64,000 bases of DNA, taken from Paenibacillus nanensis. GTDB lineage: Bacteria; Bacillota; Bacilli; Paenibacillales; Paenibacillaceae. This document shows, piece by piece, positions 14,818 through 23,483 of the stretch. How positions within the stretch are numbered: the first letter of the stretch is position 1; each line of letters opens with the position of its first letter. The DNA is taken from contig NZ_QXQA01000023.1 in the NCBI RefSeq assembly GCF_003583765.1, positions 1 to 64,000 on the forward strand. The letters are read 5' to 3'. The notes below the pieces were generated by a model, which made no database searches, was not told the origin of the DNA, and saw only the letters and a program-made list of their open reading frames with translations. The position numbers and the translations under genes were made by a program.

Positions 14818-17082
14818 ATGTGGGGGTGCCAAATGGAGCAGGATAACGCAATAACAAGCACGATGGAGGATATTAAATTATTCCTTCCCAAGTTGGTAGA
14901 GGCATGCGAAACAGTTGGGAATTTATTTTATGAACCCGTAACGCAGGAAACATGGCAGCAGTTCGGCGAGATTGTAGAAGGTATCGACGATCTTTATAAA
15001 ACGCTACGGGCTATTGAGTACGAACAAAATAAACCAAGTAACTATCATTTTTATGAGGATGCAATCGGGCAAGGGATTCATAATATCTCAGATAAATTTA
15101 AAACTTTAAATATTCTCGTCGATGAAGAGAATTTCACGGCTGCAGGTGACTTCATTCATTATGAGATGATTGCTGTGTTTCGGCGTCTTTTACAGCAGCT
15201 TGGAGAACCCTTGCTAGATCAAAAACAGCGATTTCATCTCAATATGGAGTTTCTTAAGGAAACCTTCCCGAAGGTTTACGATTATTTGAGTACATTCCCC
15301 TATGAAGATAACGGAAACTCCGTCATTTTATCTAGAAATGGTTTGCCTATTTTATGCGTGGGGACGTCTGGAAAAACTGTGCATTTGCATAGCTCATATG
15401 ATCCGATTCATGAGGCGGATCGATGGGTAGCCCAGTTGAGCGATAAGCTGAAAAATAAATCCACAATTCTAATGTATGGGGTAGGCTGCGGTTACTTTGT
15501 GTTGCGCTATGCATCCGTTTATCCTCAACACAGTTTGTACCTTTATGAGCCGGATGAACAGGTGATGTTAGCTGCCCTACGCGCCATTGATTTCAGGGAG
15601 CTGTGCAAGTCGCTGAATATTGCCGGCTTTACCGTCGGAGAAGCAGCTCAACAGAAGAGCGAAATGTTGGAATATGTCAGCTTTCAGAGGGAACCCGAGA
15701 TTGTCGTATTTCCTGTATATCGAAGGCTGAAAGCGGAAGAGATGCATGCCTTCTTTCAAGAGCTTAAGTCGATTGTAACGAAAAACGCGAATGTTGTTCA
15801 TAATTATAATAAGTTTGGCTTGAACTGGACGCGTAACAGCATGTACAATTTGTCCAAATTGCTTATGACCCCCTCGATTGCAGGACTTCAGGGAGCGTTT
15901 AAGGGCGTAACGGCGGTCATTGTAGGTGCGGGCCCTTCTTTGGAACATGACATTGAAATCTTGCGTCAATTAAAGAAGCACGCGTTAATATTCGCCGCGG
16001 GTTCTACAATTCAGTCCTTGCTGCATTATGGGATTAAGCCTCATTTGATATTCTCTATAGACGGATCGGAAGCGAATGTCAGTGTGTTTGATCATCTGGA
16101 CATTAAAGAGATCCCCTTAATGTTCGCACCCATGCTGCATTACAAGATCATTGAAGATAGAGACGACCATTTGCTTCATGCTTATATAAAAGATGATACG
16201 ACGACGACATACTTTATGAGTTTAACAGATGAGGCCCCTGTTTTTTTGCCAACCCACTCAGTCACTGGAACTGCTATTCAGGCGGCCGTATTCATGGGCT
16301 GCGAGGAAATCGTGCTGGCAGGTCAAGACCTATCTTATCCGAACGAAAAAGTATATGCCGAAGGATCGAAACACTTTTCGGATGACATCTTAGGGTATAT
16401 TATTGGGCAATCGGTTCTTCAGGTTGAGAATGTTAGTGGAACCATGAATCGGACAAGCCAGTCGATGCTGGATACACTAAAGGATATTGAGGGCATTCTG
16501 GCACGATTTCCAGGGGTTCGATTTGTGAATACGAGCCGTTTGGGCGCGAACATTAAACATACTGTATTCCGCTATATGGAAGAGGTTCTTCAAAGTGTGA
16601 ACGCTAAGACGATAGATGACCATATTTTCATTCAGGCAATTGCCGATCTGCCGTTATACAAGGACGAAAAGCTAAAGCAAGTATATAGTCAGCTCGAGCG
16701 ATTGCCCTCGGAGATGCAGGAATGCACAAAACATCTGAAAAATATTGTCCGCCAGATCGGGCTATTAGAAGAGGCGTCTCGTACGAAACCGAATAAATGC
16801 TTATCTCTTATCGCGTCAATCGACTCCAGTTGGAGCGAAATAACAAGCAACATTTGTTTTAAAGGTTTATTTTTGCGGGCTTGCGCAGGTGAACTAAAGC
16901 GATTTGAAGTGGAACTGCCTAAGCTGATTGCGGCCAAAACGATATTGGAGCAGACGGCGTTTTATGTCAAATTCATGCTGCCTCTGGCTCAGAGCATGTT
17001 CGAGCTTTGTCCAGATTTGCAAGAGATTATATCGGAGTCTAAGTCCAGGGTAGAAGGAATCGACCGATTCTCTCGGTCATGA
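14818..17082 (+). CDS. maf: Motility accessory factor (Maf), flagellin nonulosonate transferase, copy 2
   Basis: A second full-length Maf, 754 residues, with the same motifs (MYGVGCGYFVLRY; VGAGPSLEHDIEILRQL; LHYGIKPHLIFSIDGSE). It aligns with copy 1 from ETWQQFGEIVEGIDDLYKTL onward. Two starts are possible: ATG 14818 (behind TTAGGAG) and ATG 14833, which would give MEQDN, matching MDQRV of copy 1. Two divergent transferases beside two flagellins may reflect different acceptor sites or donors; that is inference. It overlaps the window of the next gene's ribosome site. Confidence 0.88.
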   Translation: MWGCQMEQDNAITSTMEDIKLFLPKLVEACETVGNLFYEPVTQETWQQFGEIVEGIDDLYKTLRAIEYEQNKPSNYHFYEDAIGQGIHNISDKFKTLNILVDEENFTAAGDFIHYEMIAVFRRLLQQLGEPLLDQKQRFHLNMEFLKETFPKVYDYLSTFPYEDNGNSVILSRNGLPILCVGTSGKTVHLHSSYDPIHEADRWVAQLSDKLKNKSTILMYGVGCGYFVLRYASVYPQHSLYLYEPDEQVMLAALRAIDFRELCKSLNIAGFTVGEAAQQKSEMLEYVSFQREPEIVVFPVYRRLKAEEMHAFFQELKSIVTKNANVVHNYNKFGLNWTRNSMYNLSKLLMTPSIAGLQGAFKGVTAVIVGAGPSLEHDIEILRQLKKHALIFAAGSTIQSLLHYGIKPHLIFSIDGSEANVSVFDHLDIKEIPLMFAPMLHYKIIEDRDDHLLHAYIKDDTTTTYFMSLTDEAPVFLPTHSVTGTAIQAAVFMGCEEIVLAGQDLSYPNEKVYAEGSKHFSDDILGYIIGQSVLQVENVSGTMNRTSQSMLDTLKDIEGILARFPGVRFVNTSRLGANIKHTVFRYMEEVLQSVNAKTIDDHIFIQAIADLPLYKDEKLKQVYSQLERLPSEMQECTKHLKNIVRQIGLLEEASRTKPNKCLSLIASIDSSWSEITSNICFKGLFLRACAGELKRFEVELPKLIAAKTILEQTAFYVKFMLPLAQSMFELCPDLQEIISESKSRVEGIDRFSRS

Positions 17083-17105
17083 GTCGGAATCTGGAGGAGA
17101 GTATT

Positions 17106-18113
17106 ATGAACAACTACCGTAAAATACTGGTTACCGGAGCGGATGGATTTATCGGTTCTCATTTAACTGAAGAGCTTGTTCGGCGCGGGTACGATGTTCG
17201 CGCATTCACATTGTATAATTCGTTTAATACTTGGGGCTGGCTGGATGAATGCTCGGAGGAGGTCAAAGGGAAATTTGAGGTTTTTACCGGGGATATCCGT
17301 GATCCTTATGGTGTGAAGGAAGCGATGAAAGGTTGCGATGCGGTGCTTCATCTTGCGGCGTTAATTGCTATTCCTTATTCCTACCATTCTCCGGAAACAT
17401 ATGTGGATACGAATATTAAAGGAACGTTAAATGTGCTTCAAGCCGCTCGAGAGCTTGGAGTGGCCAAAGTTATTCATACATCGACCAGTGAGGTGTATGG
17501 GACAGCTAAATTCGTTCCGATAACGGAAGAACATCCATTACAGGGCCAATCTCCTTATTCGGCGACGAAAATTGCTGCAGACCAACTGGCGCTTTCTTTC
17601 TACCGCTCGTTTCAGCTTCCAGTCAGCATCATTCGCCCGTTTAATACCTACGGACCCCGTCAATCAGCAAGAGCGGTTATTCCGACAATAATAACTCAGC
17701 TGGTTTCGGGCACTAAGCAAATTAAGTTGGGCACGATACATCCGACGCGGGATTTTAATTATGTTGCAGACACAGTACGAGGGTTTATTGCGATGCTTGA
17801 ATCTGAGAATGGCATTGGGGAAGAAATCAACATCGGAAGCAACTTTGAGATTTCGATCGGAGATACCGTTAAGCTTATAAGCGAGATCATGAATATCAAC
17901 GTTGAGATTATTACCGAGGATACGCGAGTGCGCCCGGAGAAAAGTGAAGTTGAACGGCTTTGGGCAGATAACTCGAAGGCGAATCGGCTGCTTGGGTGGA
18001 AACCGGAGTTTGCGGGACGGGAGGGGTTCAGGCTAGGATTGGAAAGGACAATCGAGTGGTTTTCGGAACCGGCGAACGTATCGAAATATAAGGCGAGCAG
18101 ATATAACATTTAA
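17106..18113 (+). CDS. legB: LegB-like nucleotide-sugar 4,6-dehydratase
   Basis: An extended short-chain dehydrogenase that converts UDP- or GDP-GlcNAc to the 4-keto-6-deoxy sugar, the first step of legionaminic acid synthesis. It shows the NAD-binding motif GADGFIGSH, the STSEVYG segment and the catalytic YSATK. FNTWGWLDE is characteristic of LegB-type enzymes. ATG 17106 behind GGAGGAGAG is preferred to ATG 17079 overlapping the maf stop. The nucleotide used is not visible in the sequence, though ptmE downstream favours GDP. Confidence 0.85.
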   Translation: MNNYRKILVTGADGFIGSHLTEELVRRGYDVRAFTLYNSFNTWGWLDECSEEVKGKFEVFTGDIRDPYGVKEAMKGCDAVLHLAALIAIPYSYHSPETYVDTNIKGTLNVLQAARELGVAKVIHTSTSEVYGTAKFVPITEEHPLQGQSPYSATKIAADQLALSFYRSFQLPVSIIRPFNTYGPRQSARAVIPTIITQLVSGTKQIKLGTIHPTRDFNYVADTVRGFIAMLESENGIGEEINIGSNFEISIGDTVKLISEIMNINVEIITEDTRVRPEKSEVERLWADNSKANRLLGWKPEFAGREGFRLGLERTIEWFSEPANVSKYKASRYNI

Positions 18114-18125
18114 GGAGGTTCGGTT

Positions 18126-19301
18126 TTGAAAGAAGAATGTAGACCGGCCTCTTTTGTTGAGGCGCTGCGAAGAGTCATAGATGCAACAAATGAATTTACA
18201 GCATTGCATGAACCGATGTTCCAAGGCCGGGAATGGGAGTACGTAAAAGAATGTTTGGATACGGGTTGGGTTTCTTCCGTAGGACAGTACGTAGATCGTT
18301 TTGAGCGCGATCTTGCGGCATTTACGGATTCTCCTTATGCAATTGCTGTTATGAATGGCACTTCAGCCTTATATATAAGTTTATTGCTCGCGGGGGTTAG
18401 GGCTAATGACGAAGTATTGATACCGTCTTTAACCTTCGTGGCAACGGCCAACGCTGTGAGCTATTGTGGAGCGGTTCCTCATTTCATTGATGTGGAGCGC
18501 TCCACTATGGGCGTCGATCCTGTAAAGTTGGATTTGTATCTGAAAGATATAGCTCATAGGAATTCGGACGGATTTGTCTATAATCGAATAACAGGCCGTA
18601 GATTAATTGCCGTTGTCCCTATGCATACCTTCGGTCATCCTGTTGAAATGGACACGCTTATGGAGGTGTGTGAGAAATACAATCTGGCGCTGGTAGAGGA
18701 TGCGGCGGAATCATTGGGCTCTTATTACAAAGGCAGGCATACGGGAACGTTTGGAAAAACGGCGGCGCTTAGCTTTAATGGAAATAAAATTATTACTACC
18801 GGCGGTGGCGGAGCCATTCTTACTTCCGATGAAGAGATTGCGAAAAGAGCAAAGCATATTACAACAACCGCGAAGCTGCCTCATCGCTGGGCCTTCCAGC
18901 ATGATGAGATGGCCTATAATTTCCGCATGCCAAATATTAACGCTGCTCTTGGTTGCGCTCAACTGGAACAGCTGCCAGAATATTTATCTCGGAAAAGAAA
19001 GCTTGCGCAGCGGTATAAGGAAGTATTCTCAACCGTTGACGGAATGGAATGGTTTGAAGAAAAAAAATATGTGTCAAGCAATTATTGGCTGAATGCGATC
19101 CTGCTGGATAAGCCGGATGCTAGCTTAAGAGACCTGCTGCTTGCTCAGTCCAATGATGAGGGTCTTATGACTCGCCCGATTTGGACCCCTATGCATCGTT
19201 TGCCTATGTATAAACATTGCCCTCAAATGGATATGACGGTCACGGAAGAATTGGAGTTCCGAGTAATTAACGTGCCGAGCGGACCGAAACTCATATCGTA
19301 A
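18126..19301 (+). CDS. legC: LegC-like PLP-dependent aminotransferase
   Basis: A DegT/DnrJ/EryC1 family enzyme that aminates C4 of the 4-keto sugar made by LegB. It shows the family start LHEPMFQGREWEYVKECLDTGWVSSVG, NGTSALYISLLLAG, VEDAAESLGSYYKGRHTG and the PLP lysine in FNGNKIITTGGGG. TTG 18126 is the likely start, eight bases behind TAAGGAGGTT. The protein has 391 residues, normal for the family. It sits directly between legB and legG. Confidence 0.87.
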   Translation: MKEECRPASFVEALRRVIDATNEFTALHEPMFQGREWEYVKECLDTGWVSSVGQYVDRFERDLAAFTDSPYAIAVMNGTSALYISLLLAGVRANDEVLIPSLTFVATANAVSYCGAVPHFIDVERSTMGVDPVKLDLYLKDIAHRNSDGFVYNRITGRRLIAVVPMHTFGHPVEMDTLMEVCEKYNLALVEDAAESLGSYYKGRHTGTFGKTAALSFNGNKIITTGGGGAILTSDEEIAKRAKHITTTAKLPHRWAFQHDEMAYNFRMPNINAALGCAQLEQLPEYLSRKRKLAQRYKEVFSTVDGMEWFEEKKYVSSNYWLNAILLDKPDASLRDLLLAQSNDEGLMTRPIWTPMHRLPMYKHCPQMDMTVTEELEFRVINVPSGPKLIS

Positions 19302-19322
19302 TTAAGAAAGGCTGGGACTTTA

Positions 19323-20501
19323 GTGAGGACCATATGCGTAGTTACAGGTTCGCGAGCGGAATATGGTTTATTATTCCCGTTACTTCGTGAAATAAAGTCG
19401 GATTCCGAGATGAGGCTGCAGTTAGTCGTAACGGGTATGCATCTATCGCCTGAATTCGGTTATACATACAGGCAAATACTGGAAGATGGCTTTATCATCG
19501 ACGATAAGGTCGAAATGCTGCTGTCAAGCGATACGCCAATAGGTATAACGAAATCAATGGGAGTGGCATTGCTGGGGTTTGCGGATGTGTTTAATCGCTT
19601 AAAGCCTGACATTATTGTTTTGCTTGGCGACCGGTATGAGATTATGGCAGCAGCGCAGGCTGCTATGATAGCGAAAATCCCTATTGCTCATTTGCACGGC
19701 GGGGAGAGCACGGAAGGAGCCCTAGATGAAGCCATTCGGCATTCGATTACCAAAATGTCACAGCTTCATTATGTCTCCACTGAAACTTACCGGAAGCGGG
19801 TTATTCAGCTAGGTGAACAGCCTGATCGAGTATTTAATGTCGGTGCAATTGGATTGGACAATATAAGAAGTTTGCAGCTGCTTTCCAAATCGGAATTTGA
19901 ACAAGCCATTGATTTTAGGCTGGGTGAACGCAACTTCCTAGTGACTTATCACCCCGTTACGCTTCATGAGCGTGATTCAGAACAGCTTGTTAGAGAGTTG
20001 CTTTTGGCACTCGATCATTTCGACGACGCAAAAATTATTTTTACGAAACCAAACTCCGATACTGACGGGCGAATTATAGGTCAGTTGATCGATCATTACG
20101 TACAATCACATCCTGGCCGTGCAGCGGCATACTATTCGCTTGGAACTCTTCGTTATCTAAGTGCATTGCAACATGTGGATGTGGTCATCGGTAATTCCTC
20201 GAGCGGAATCATTGAAGCTCCAGCCTTCCGTAAGCCTACAGTTAATATCGGGAACAGGCAGAAGGGAAGAATAAAGGGCAGGAGTATCATAGAGGCGGAA
20301 GAGCATCATGATGCGATAAAACAAGCGATATCGACAGCGTTAGATCCGCATTTTATTGAAGCAAACGTTAAGTGCGGGAATCACGTATATGGTGACGGAA
20401 TGACTGCGCCGCGGATTAAACAAAGCTTAAAAACCGTGAATTTGGAAGGCATCCTTCAAAAAGCGTTTTACGATGTTGGATGGCAGGAGGACAAGATATG
20501 A
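19323..20501 (+). CDS. legG: LegG/NeuC-like hydrolysing UDP(GDP)-sugar 2-epimerase
   Basis: Removes the nucleotide and inverts C2 of the diacetamido-trideoxy sugar. The 392-residue protein starts RTICVVTGSRAEYGLLFPLL and carries LLGDRYEIMAAAQAA, IAHLHGGESTEGALDEAIRHS and VVIGNSSSGIIEAP, the NeuC/WecB family landmarks. GTG 19323 is the start. Its stop overlaps the legI start (ATGA), so the two steps are coupled. Confidence 0.88.
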   Translation: MRTICVVTGSRAEYGLLFPLLREIKSDSEMRLQLVVTGMHLSPEFGYTYRQILEDGFIIDDKVEMLLSSDTPIGITKSMGVALLGFADVFNRLKPDIIVLLGDRYEIMAAAQAAMIAKIPIAHLHGGESTEGALDEAIRHSITKMSQLHYVSTETYRKRVIQLGEQPDRVFNVGAIGLDNIRSLQLLSKSEFEQAIDFRLGERNFLVTYHPVTLHERDSEQLVRELLLALDHFDDAKIIFTKPNSDTDGRIIGQLIDHYVQSHPGRAAAYYSLGTLRYLSALQHVDVVIGNSSSGIIEAPAFRKPTVNIGNRQKGRIKGRSIIEAEEHHDAIKQAISTALDPHFIEANVKCGNHVYGDGMTAPRIKQSLKTVNLEGILQKAFYDVGWQEDKI

Positions 20502-21568
20502 AGACCTTCATCATTGCAGAAGCCGGAGTAAATCATAATGGTTCATTGGACCTGGCCAAGAAGCTTGTCCGTGCAGCGGTCGAGGCAGGTGCTGACGCTA
20601 TAAAATTTCAAACCTTTCAAGCAGGACAATTGGTCAGCAGGCACGCTGCCAAGGCGGACTATCAGAAGGAGACAACGGAAGCTGCGGAATCGCAGCTTGA
20701 GATGCTGAAAGGATTGGAACTATCACACCATGACCATGTCGCTCTGATTGAAGAATGCCGTTCTGCCGGGATAACATTCCTCTCGACGCCGTTTGATATG
20801 CCTAGTCTCCGATTGTTAGCAGAAACGTTTAATCTAAAAACGTTGAAGATTTCATCCGGAGATCTTACAAATCTTCCTTTGCTTTATTATGCGGGAAGAA
20901 GCGGGGCTAATATTATTTTATCAACGGGTATGTCTACGCTTGGGGAAATTGAGGATGCGCTAGGTGCGCTCGCTTTTTCCTATTTGGATTCCGGGGAGGC
21001 TCCATCCTTAACGGCGTTCAGACAAGCTTATTGCTTACCCGCCGGCCAAGCGGTTTTACAGGAAAAAGTGACGCTGTTGCATTGTACAACCGAGTATCCG
21101 GCTCCTTACGAGGAAGTCCATCTGAACAAAATGCTGACCCTTCGGCAAGCCTTTGGGCTGAAGACGGGCTATTCCGATCATACGGTAGGAACGGAGATTC
21201 CGATAGCGGCCGTAACGCTTGGAGCGCAGCTGATTGAGAAACATTTTACGCTGGATAAAACGATGATTGGACCTGACCATAAAGCTTCGATGGAGCCGGG
21301 AGAATTATCGGCGATGATTCAACAAATCCGCAATGTAGAGCGAGCGATGGGGAACTCTGTTAAGATACCGACAGCTTCGGAATTCCGTAATGTATCACCT
21401 GCACGTAAAAGTATCGTTGCCGCTAAACCTATTGCCAAAGGGGAAACATTTAGTGAGGAGAATCTTACGGTAAAGCGCCCGGGGCACGGTTTGTCGCCGG
21501 GGGTCTATTGGGACCTCCTAGGCAAGAAGGCTGAACGCGATTACGATAGCGATGACTTAATCATCTAA
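20498..21568 (+). CDS. legI: LegI/NeuB-like nonulosonic acid synthase
   Basis: Condenses the free sugar with phosphoenolpyruvate to a nine-carbon sialic-acid-like sugar (probably N,N'-diacetyllegionaminate). It has the NeuB start FIIAEAGVNHNGSLDLAKK, IKFQTFQA, STPFD, LSTGMSTLGEI and HFTLDKTMIGPDHKAS, and a C-terminal SAF antifreeze-like domain (RKSIVAAKPIAKGETFSEENLTVKRPGHG in part). There is an insertion near residues 165-190 (DSGEAPSLTAFRQAYCLPAG). It uses PEP, the same substrate as PEP mutase in this operon. Confidence 0.9.
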   Translation: MKTFIIAEAGVNHNGSLDLAKKLVRAAVEAGADAIKFQTFQAGQLVSRHAAKADYQKETTEAAESQLEMLKGLELSHHDHVALIEECRSAGITFLSTPFDMPSLRLLAETFNLKTLKISSGDLTNLPLLYYAGRSGANIILSTGMSTLGEIEDALGALAFSYLDSGEAPSLTAFRQAYCLPAGQAVLQEKVTLLHCTTEYPAPYEEVHLNKMLTLRQAFGLKTGYSDHTVGTEIPIAAVTLGAQLIEKHFTLDKTMIGPDHKASMEPGELSAMIQQIRNVERAMGNSVKIPTASEFRNVSPARKSIVAAKPIAKGETFSEENLTVKRPGHGLSPGVYWDLLGKKAERDYDSDDLII

Positions 21569-21599
21569 TGCAATAAATGTGAATATGCCTGTATTTTCT

Positions 21600-21640
21600 A
21601 ATACCGCACAGAGCTCTTTTCTGGCGGTATTTTCTTATAT
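21600..21640 (+). terminator. Hairpin between legI and ptmE
   Basis: AATACCGC(A)CAGA pairs with TCTGGCGGTATT with one bulge, followed by TTCTTAT. It may reduce read-through between the two halves of the operon. Confidence 0.5.
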
Positions 21641-21662
21641 AAAAACAGGTTTCATCCGATAT
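21636..21662 (+). promoter_or_regulatory. Possible sigma-D promoter before ptmE
   Basis: TATA (21636-21639), 15 bases, TCCGATAT (21655-21662). One mismatch in each box, placed just after the hairpin. Confidence 0.4.
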
Positions 21663-21701
21663 AAAATGTAAGAGACTTGGAGATGAGAAGGAGGATCTAA
21701 C

Positions 21702-22751
21702 ATGAAATCCATTAACCGGCTATTGATTTCGCCGCATTCCTCCATAATGGAAGCTCTATTCATAATTGATAAAGGATCTGTTCAAATTGCCCTTGTGGTC
21801 GATGAGGAGCAACGACTTATCGGGACAATTACAGACGGTGATATAAGAAGAGGGATCTTGCGCGGAATAGAACTTAACAGTGAAGTTCGCCTAATTATGC
21901 AGTCGAGCCCTATCGTGTCAACTGAGGACGACAGTCCCGAGATTGTGTTCGCAAAAATGAAAAACTATCATTTGAAGCAAATTCCAATTGTCGATAAGCT
22001 TGGCAAGGTCGTCCGGCTTGAATTACTTGATGAAATGATTAAGTTTAAACGAAACGATAACTGGGTTGTGTTAATGGCTGGCGGGTTAGGTTCCAGATTG
22101 GGCGAACTTACTAAACATTGCCCGAAGCCTTTGTTGAAAATTGGTACCAAGCCGATTTTGGAAGTTATTCTGGAGAACTTTATCGCAAATGGATTTTACC
22201 GTTTTATTATTTCCGTTAATTATAAAGCCGAAATGATTATGAGTTATTTTGGCGACGGCTCGAGGTGGGGAGTCGAAATTCTATATGTGCAAGAGAATAA
22301 ACGTTTAGGTACAGCTGGGGCGCTTAGTTTGCTGCCTTTTTTGCCGGACGAGCCCATCATTGTTATGAATGGAGACTTATTAACAAAAGTGAACTTTAAA
22401 CAGCTTCTAGACTTTCATATCGAAACAAAAAGTAAAGCCACAATGTGTGTAAGGGAATATGAATATCAAGTGCCTTACGGTGTCGTGCGAGTAAATAACG
22501 ACCGTCTCGAAGGAATCGAGGAAAAGCCGGTTCAACGTTTCTTTATTAGTGGAGGCATTTATGTGCTCTCACCGGACGCATTGCAATATATACCGCAGGA
22601 TACCTTCTATGATATGCCGTCTTTATTTGATAAGCTTCTTCAACTGGAGGCTGCTACATCTGCTTTTCCGATCCGAGAGTACTGGATGGATATCGGGCGG
22701 TTAGACGATTTTGAACGAGCGAATTCAGAATATTTACAGGGAATTGTGTAA
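21702..22751 (+). CDS. ptmE: PtmE-like CBS-domain sugar-1-phosphate nucleotidyltransferase
   Basis: In Campylobacter, PtmE makes the GDP-glucosamine precursor for legionaminic acid. The 349-residue protein has two N-terminal CBS domains (about 1-120; IDKGSVQIALVVDEE...IGTITDGDIRRG) and a nucleotidyltransferase domain with MAGGLGSRLGELT...PKPLLKIGTKPILE, VNYKAEMI and VMNGDLLTKV. The CBS pair suggests allosteric control by adenine nucleotides. The exact sugar cannot be read from sequence. It overlaps the region of the legF start. Confidence 0.83.
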   Translation: MKSINRLLISPHSSIMEALFIIDKGSVQIALVVDEEQRLIGTITDGDIRRGILRGIELNSEVRLIMQSSPIVSTEDDSPEIVFAKMKNYHLKQIPIVDKLGKVVRLELLDEMIKFKRNDNWVVLMAGGLGSRLGELTKHCPKPLLKIGTKPILEVILENFIANGFYRFIISVNYKAEMIMSYFGDGSRWGVEILYVQENKRLGTAGALSLLPFLPDEPIIVMNGDLLTKVNFKQLLDFHIETKSKATMCVREYEYQVPYGVVRVNNDRLEGIEEKPVQRFFISGGIYVLSPDALQYIPQDTFYDMPSLFDKLLQLEAATSAFPIREYWMDIGRLDDFERANSEYLQGIV

Positions 22752-22752
22752 G

Positions 22753-23460
22753 ATGATTAAGGATATAAGAATTTTAGGAATTATACCGGCAAGAGGTGGC
22801 TCGAAGGGGGTGCCCGGCAAAAACATTCGTCAGTTAGCCGGGAAGCCCTTGATCGCCTGGACGATTGAAGCGGCTTTGAAGTCAAAGTATTTGGATAAGG
22901 TTATCGTCACATCCGATGACGATGACATTATCCGCATCTCGTTGGCGCATGGAGCGGAAGTTCCTTTTAAACGTCCAGAAACTTTGGCACAAGACGATAC
23001 GCCGGGTATTACACCTGTCTTGCATGCGATCGACCAAATGCCTGGTTTCGATGCTGTAGTCCTTCTACAGCCTACATCGCCATTGCGTAATCATGCGGAT
23101 ATAGACGGTTCGATTGAACGATTTGCTGAATTGTCGGCCCCAGTTGTATCGGTATCCCTGCAAGAGAAGAGCCCGTATTGGATGTTCCGATTGGGGGACG
23201 AGGACAGGCTTGAACCGATTATGGGGCGCACCAGCACGCTTCCTAGACAAGAATTACCGACATTATATACGCTTAACGGCGCCGTGTATGTCTCTGCAAT
23301 TGAAGAATTGAGAAAGACGGAATCATTTGTAACAGACAAAACGGCTGCCTATATTATGCCGAAAGAAAGATCGCTAGATATTGATACAATTCTAGATTTT
23401 CAACTATGCGAATTATTACTCGGATACCAAACCGTGCAAGGAAAGGGTAATAGACCGTAA
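22753..23460 (+). CDS. legF: LegF/NeuA-like CMP-nonulosonate cytidylyltransferase
   Basis: Activates the nonulosonic acid with CTP to give the donor for Maf. It has the CMP-sialate synthetase start ILGIIPARGGSKGVPGKNIRQLAGKPLIAWTI, VTSDDDDI, RPETLAQDDT and LLQPTSPLR, with C-terminal SLDIDTILDFQL. ATG 22753 follows the ptmE stop by one base. 235 residues is normal. With it the donor-sugar pathway ends; the next gene follows after 23 bases without a terminator. Confidence 0.9.
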   Translation: MIKDIRILGIIPARGGSKGVPGKNIRQLAGKPLIAWTIEAALKSKYLDKVIVTSDDDDIIRISLAHGAEVPFKRPETLAQDDTPGITPVLHAIDQMPGFDAVVLLQPTSPLRNHADIDGSIERFAELSAPVVSVSLQEKSPYWMFRLGDEDRLEPIMGRTSTLPRQELPTLYTLNGAVYVSAIEELRKTESFVTDKTAAYIMPKERSLDIDTILDFQLCELLLGYQTVQGKGNRP

Positions 23461-23483
23461 TAAGCCTCAAGGAGTTTTCATAC

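Noticed and set aside
17106..23460. Pseudaminic acid pathway
   Set aside because: A NeuC-type hydrolysing epimerase, LegB-type dehydratase and CBS nucleotidyltransferase fit legionaminate; PseG- and PseB-type signatures were not seen.
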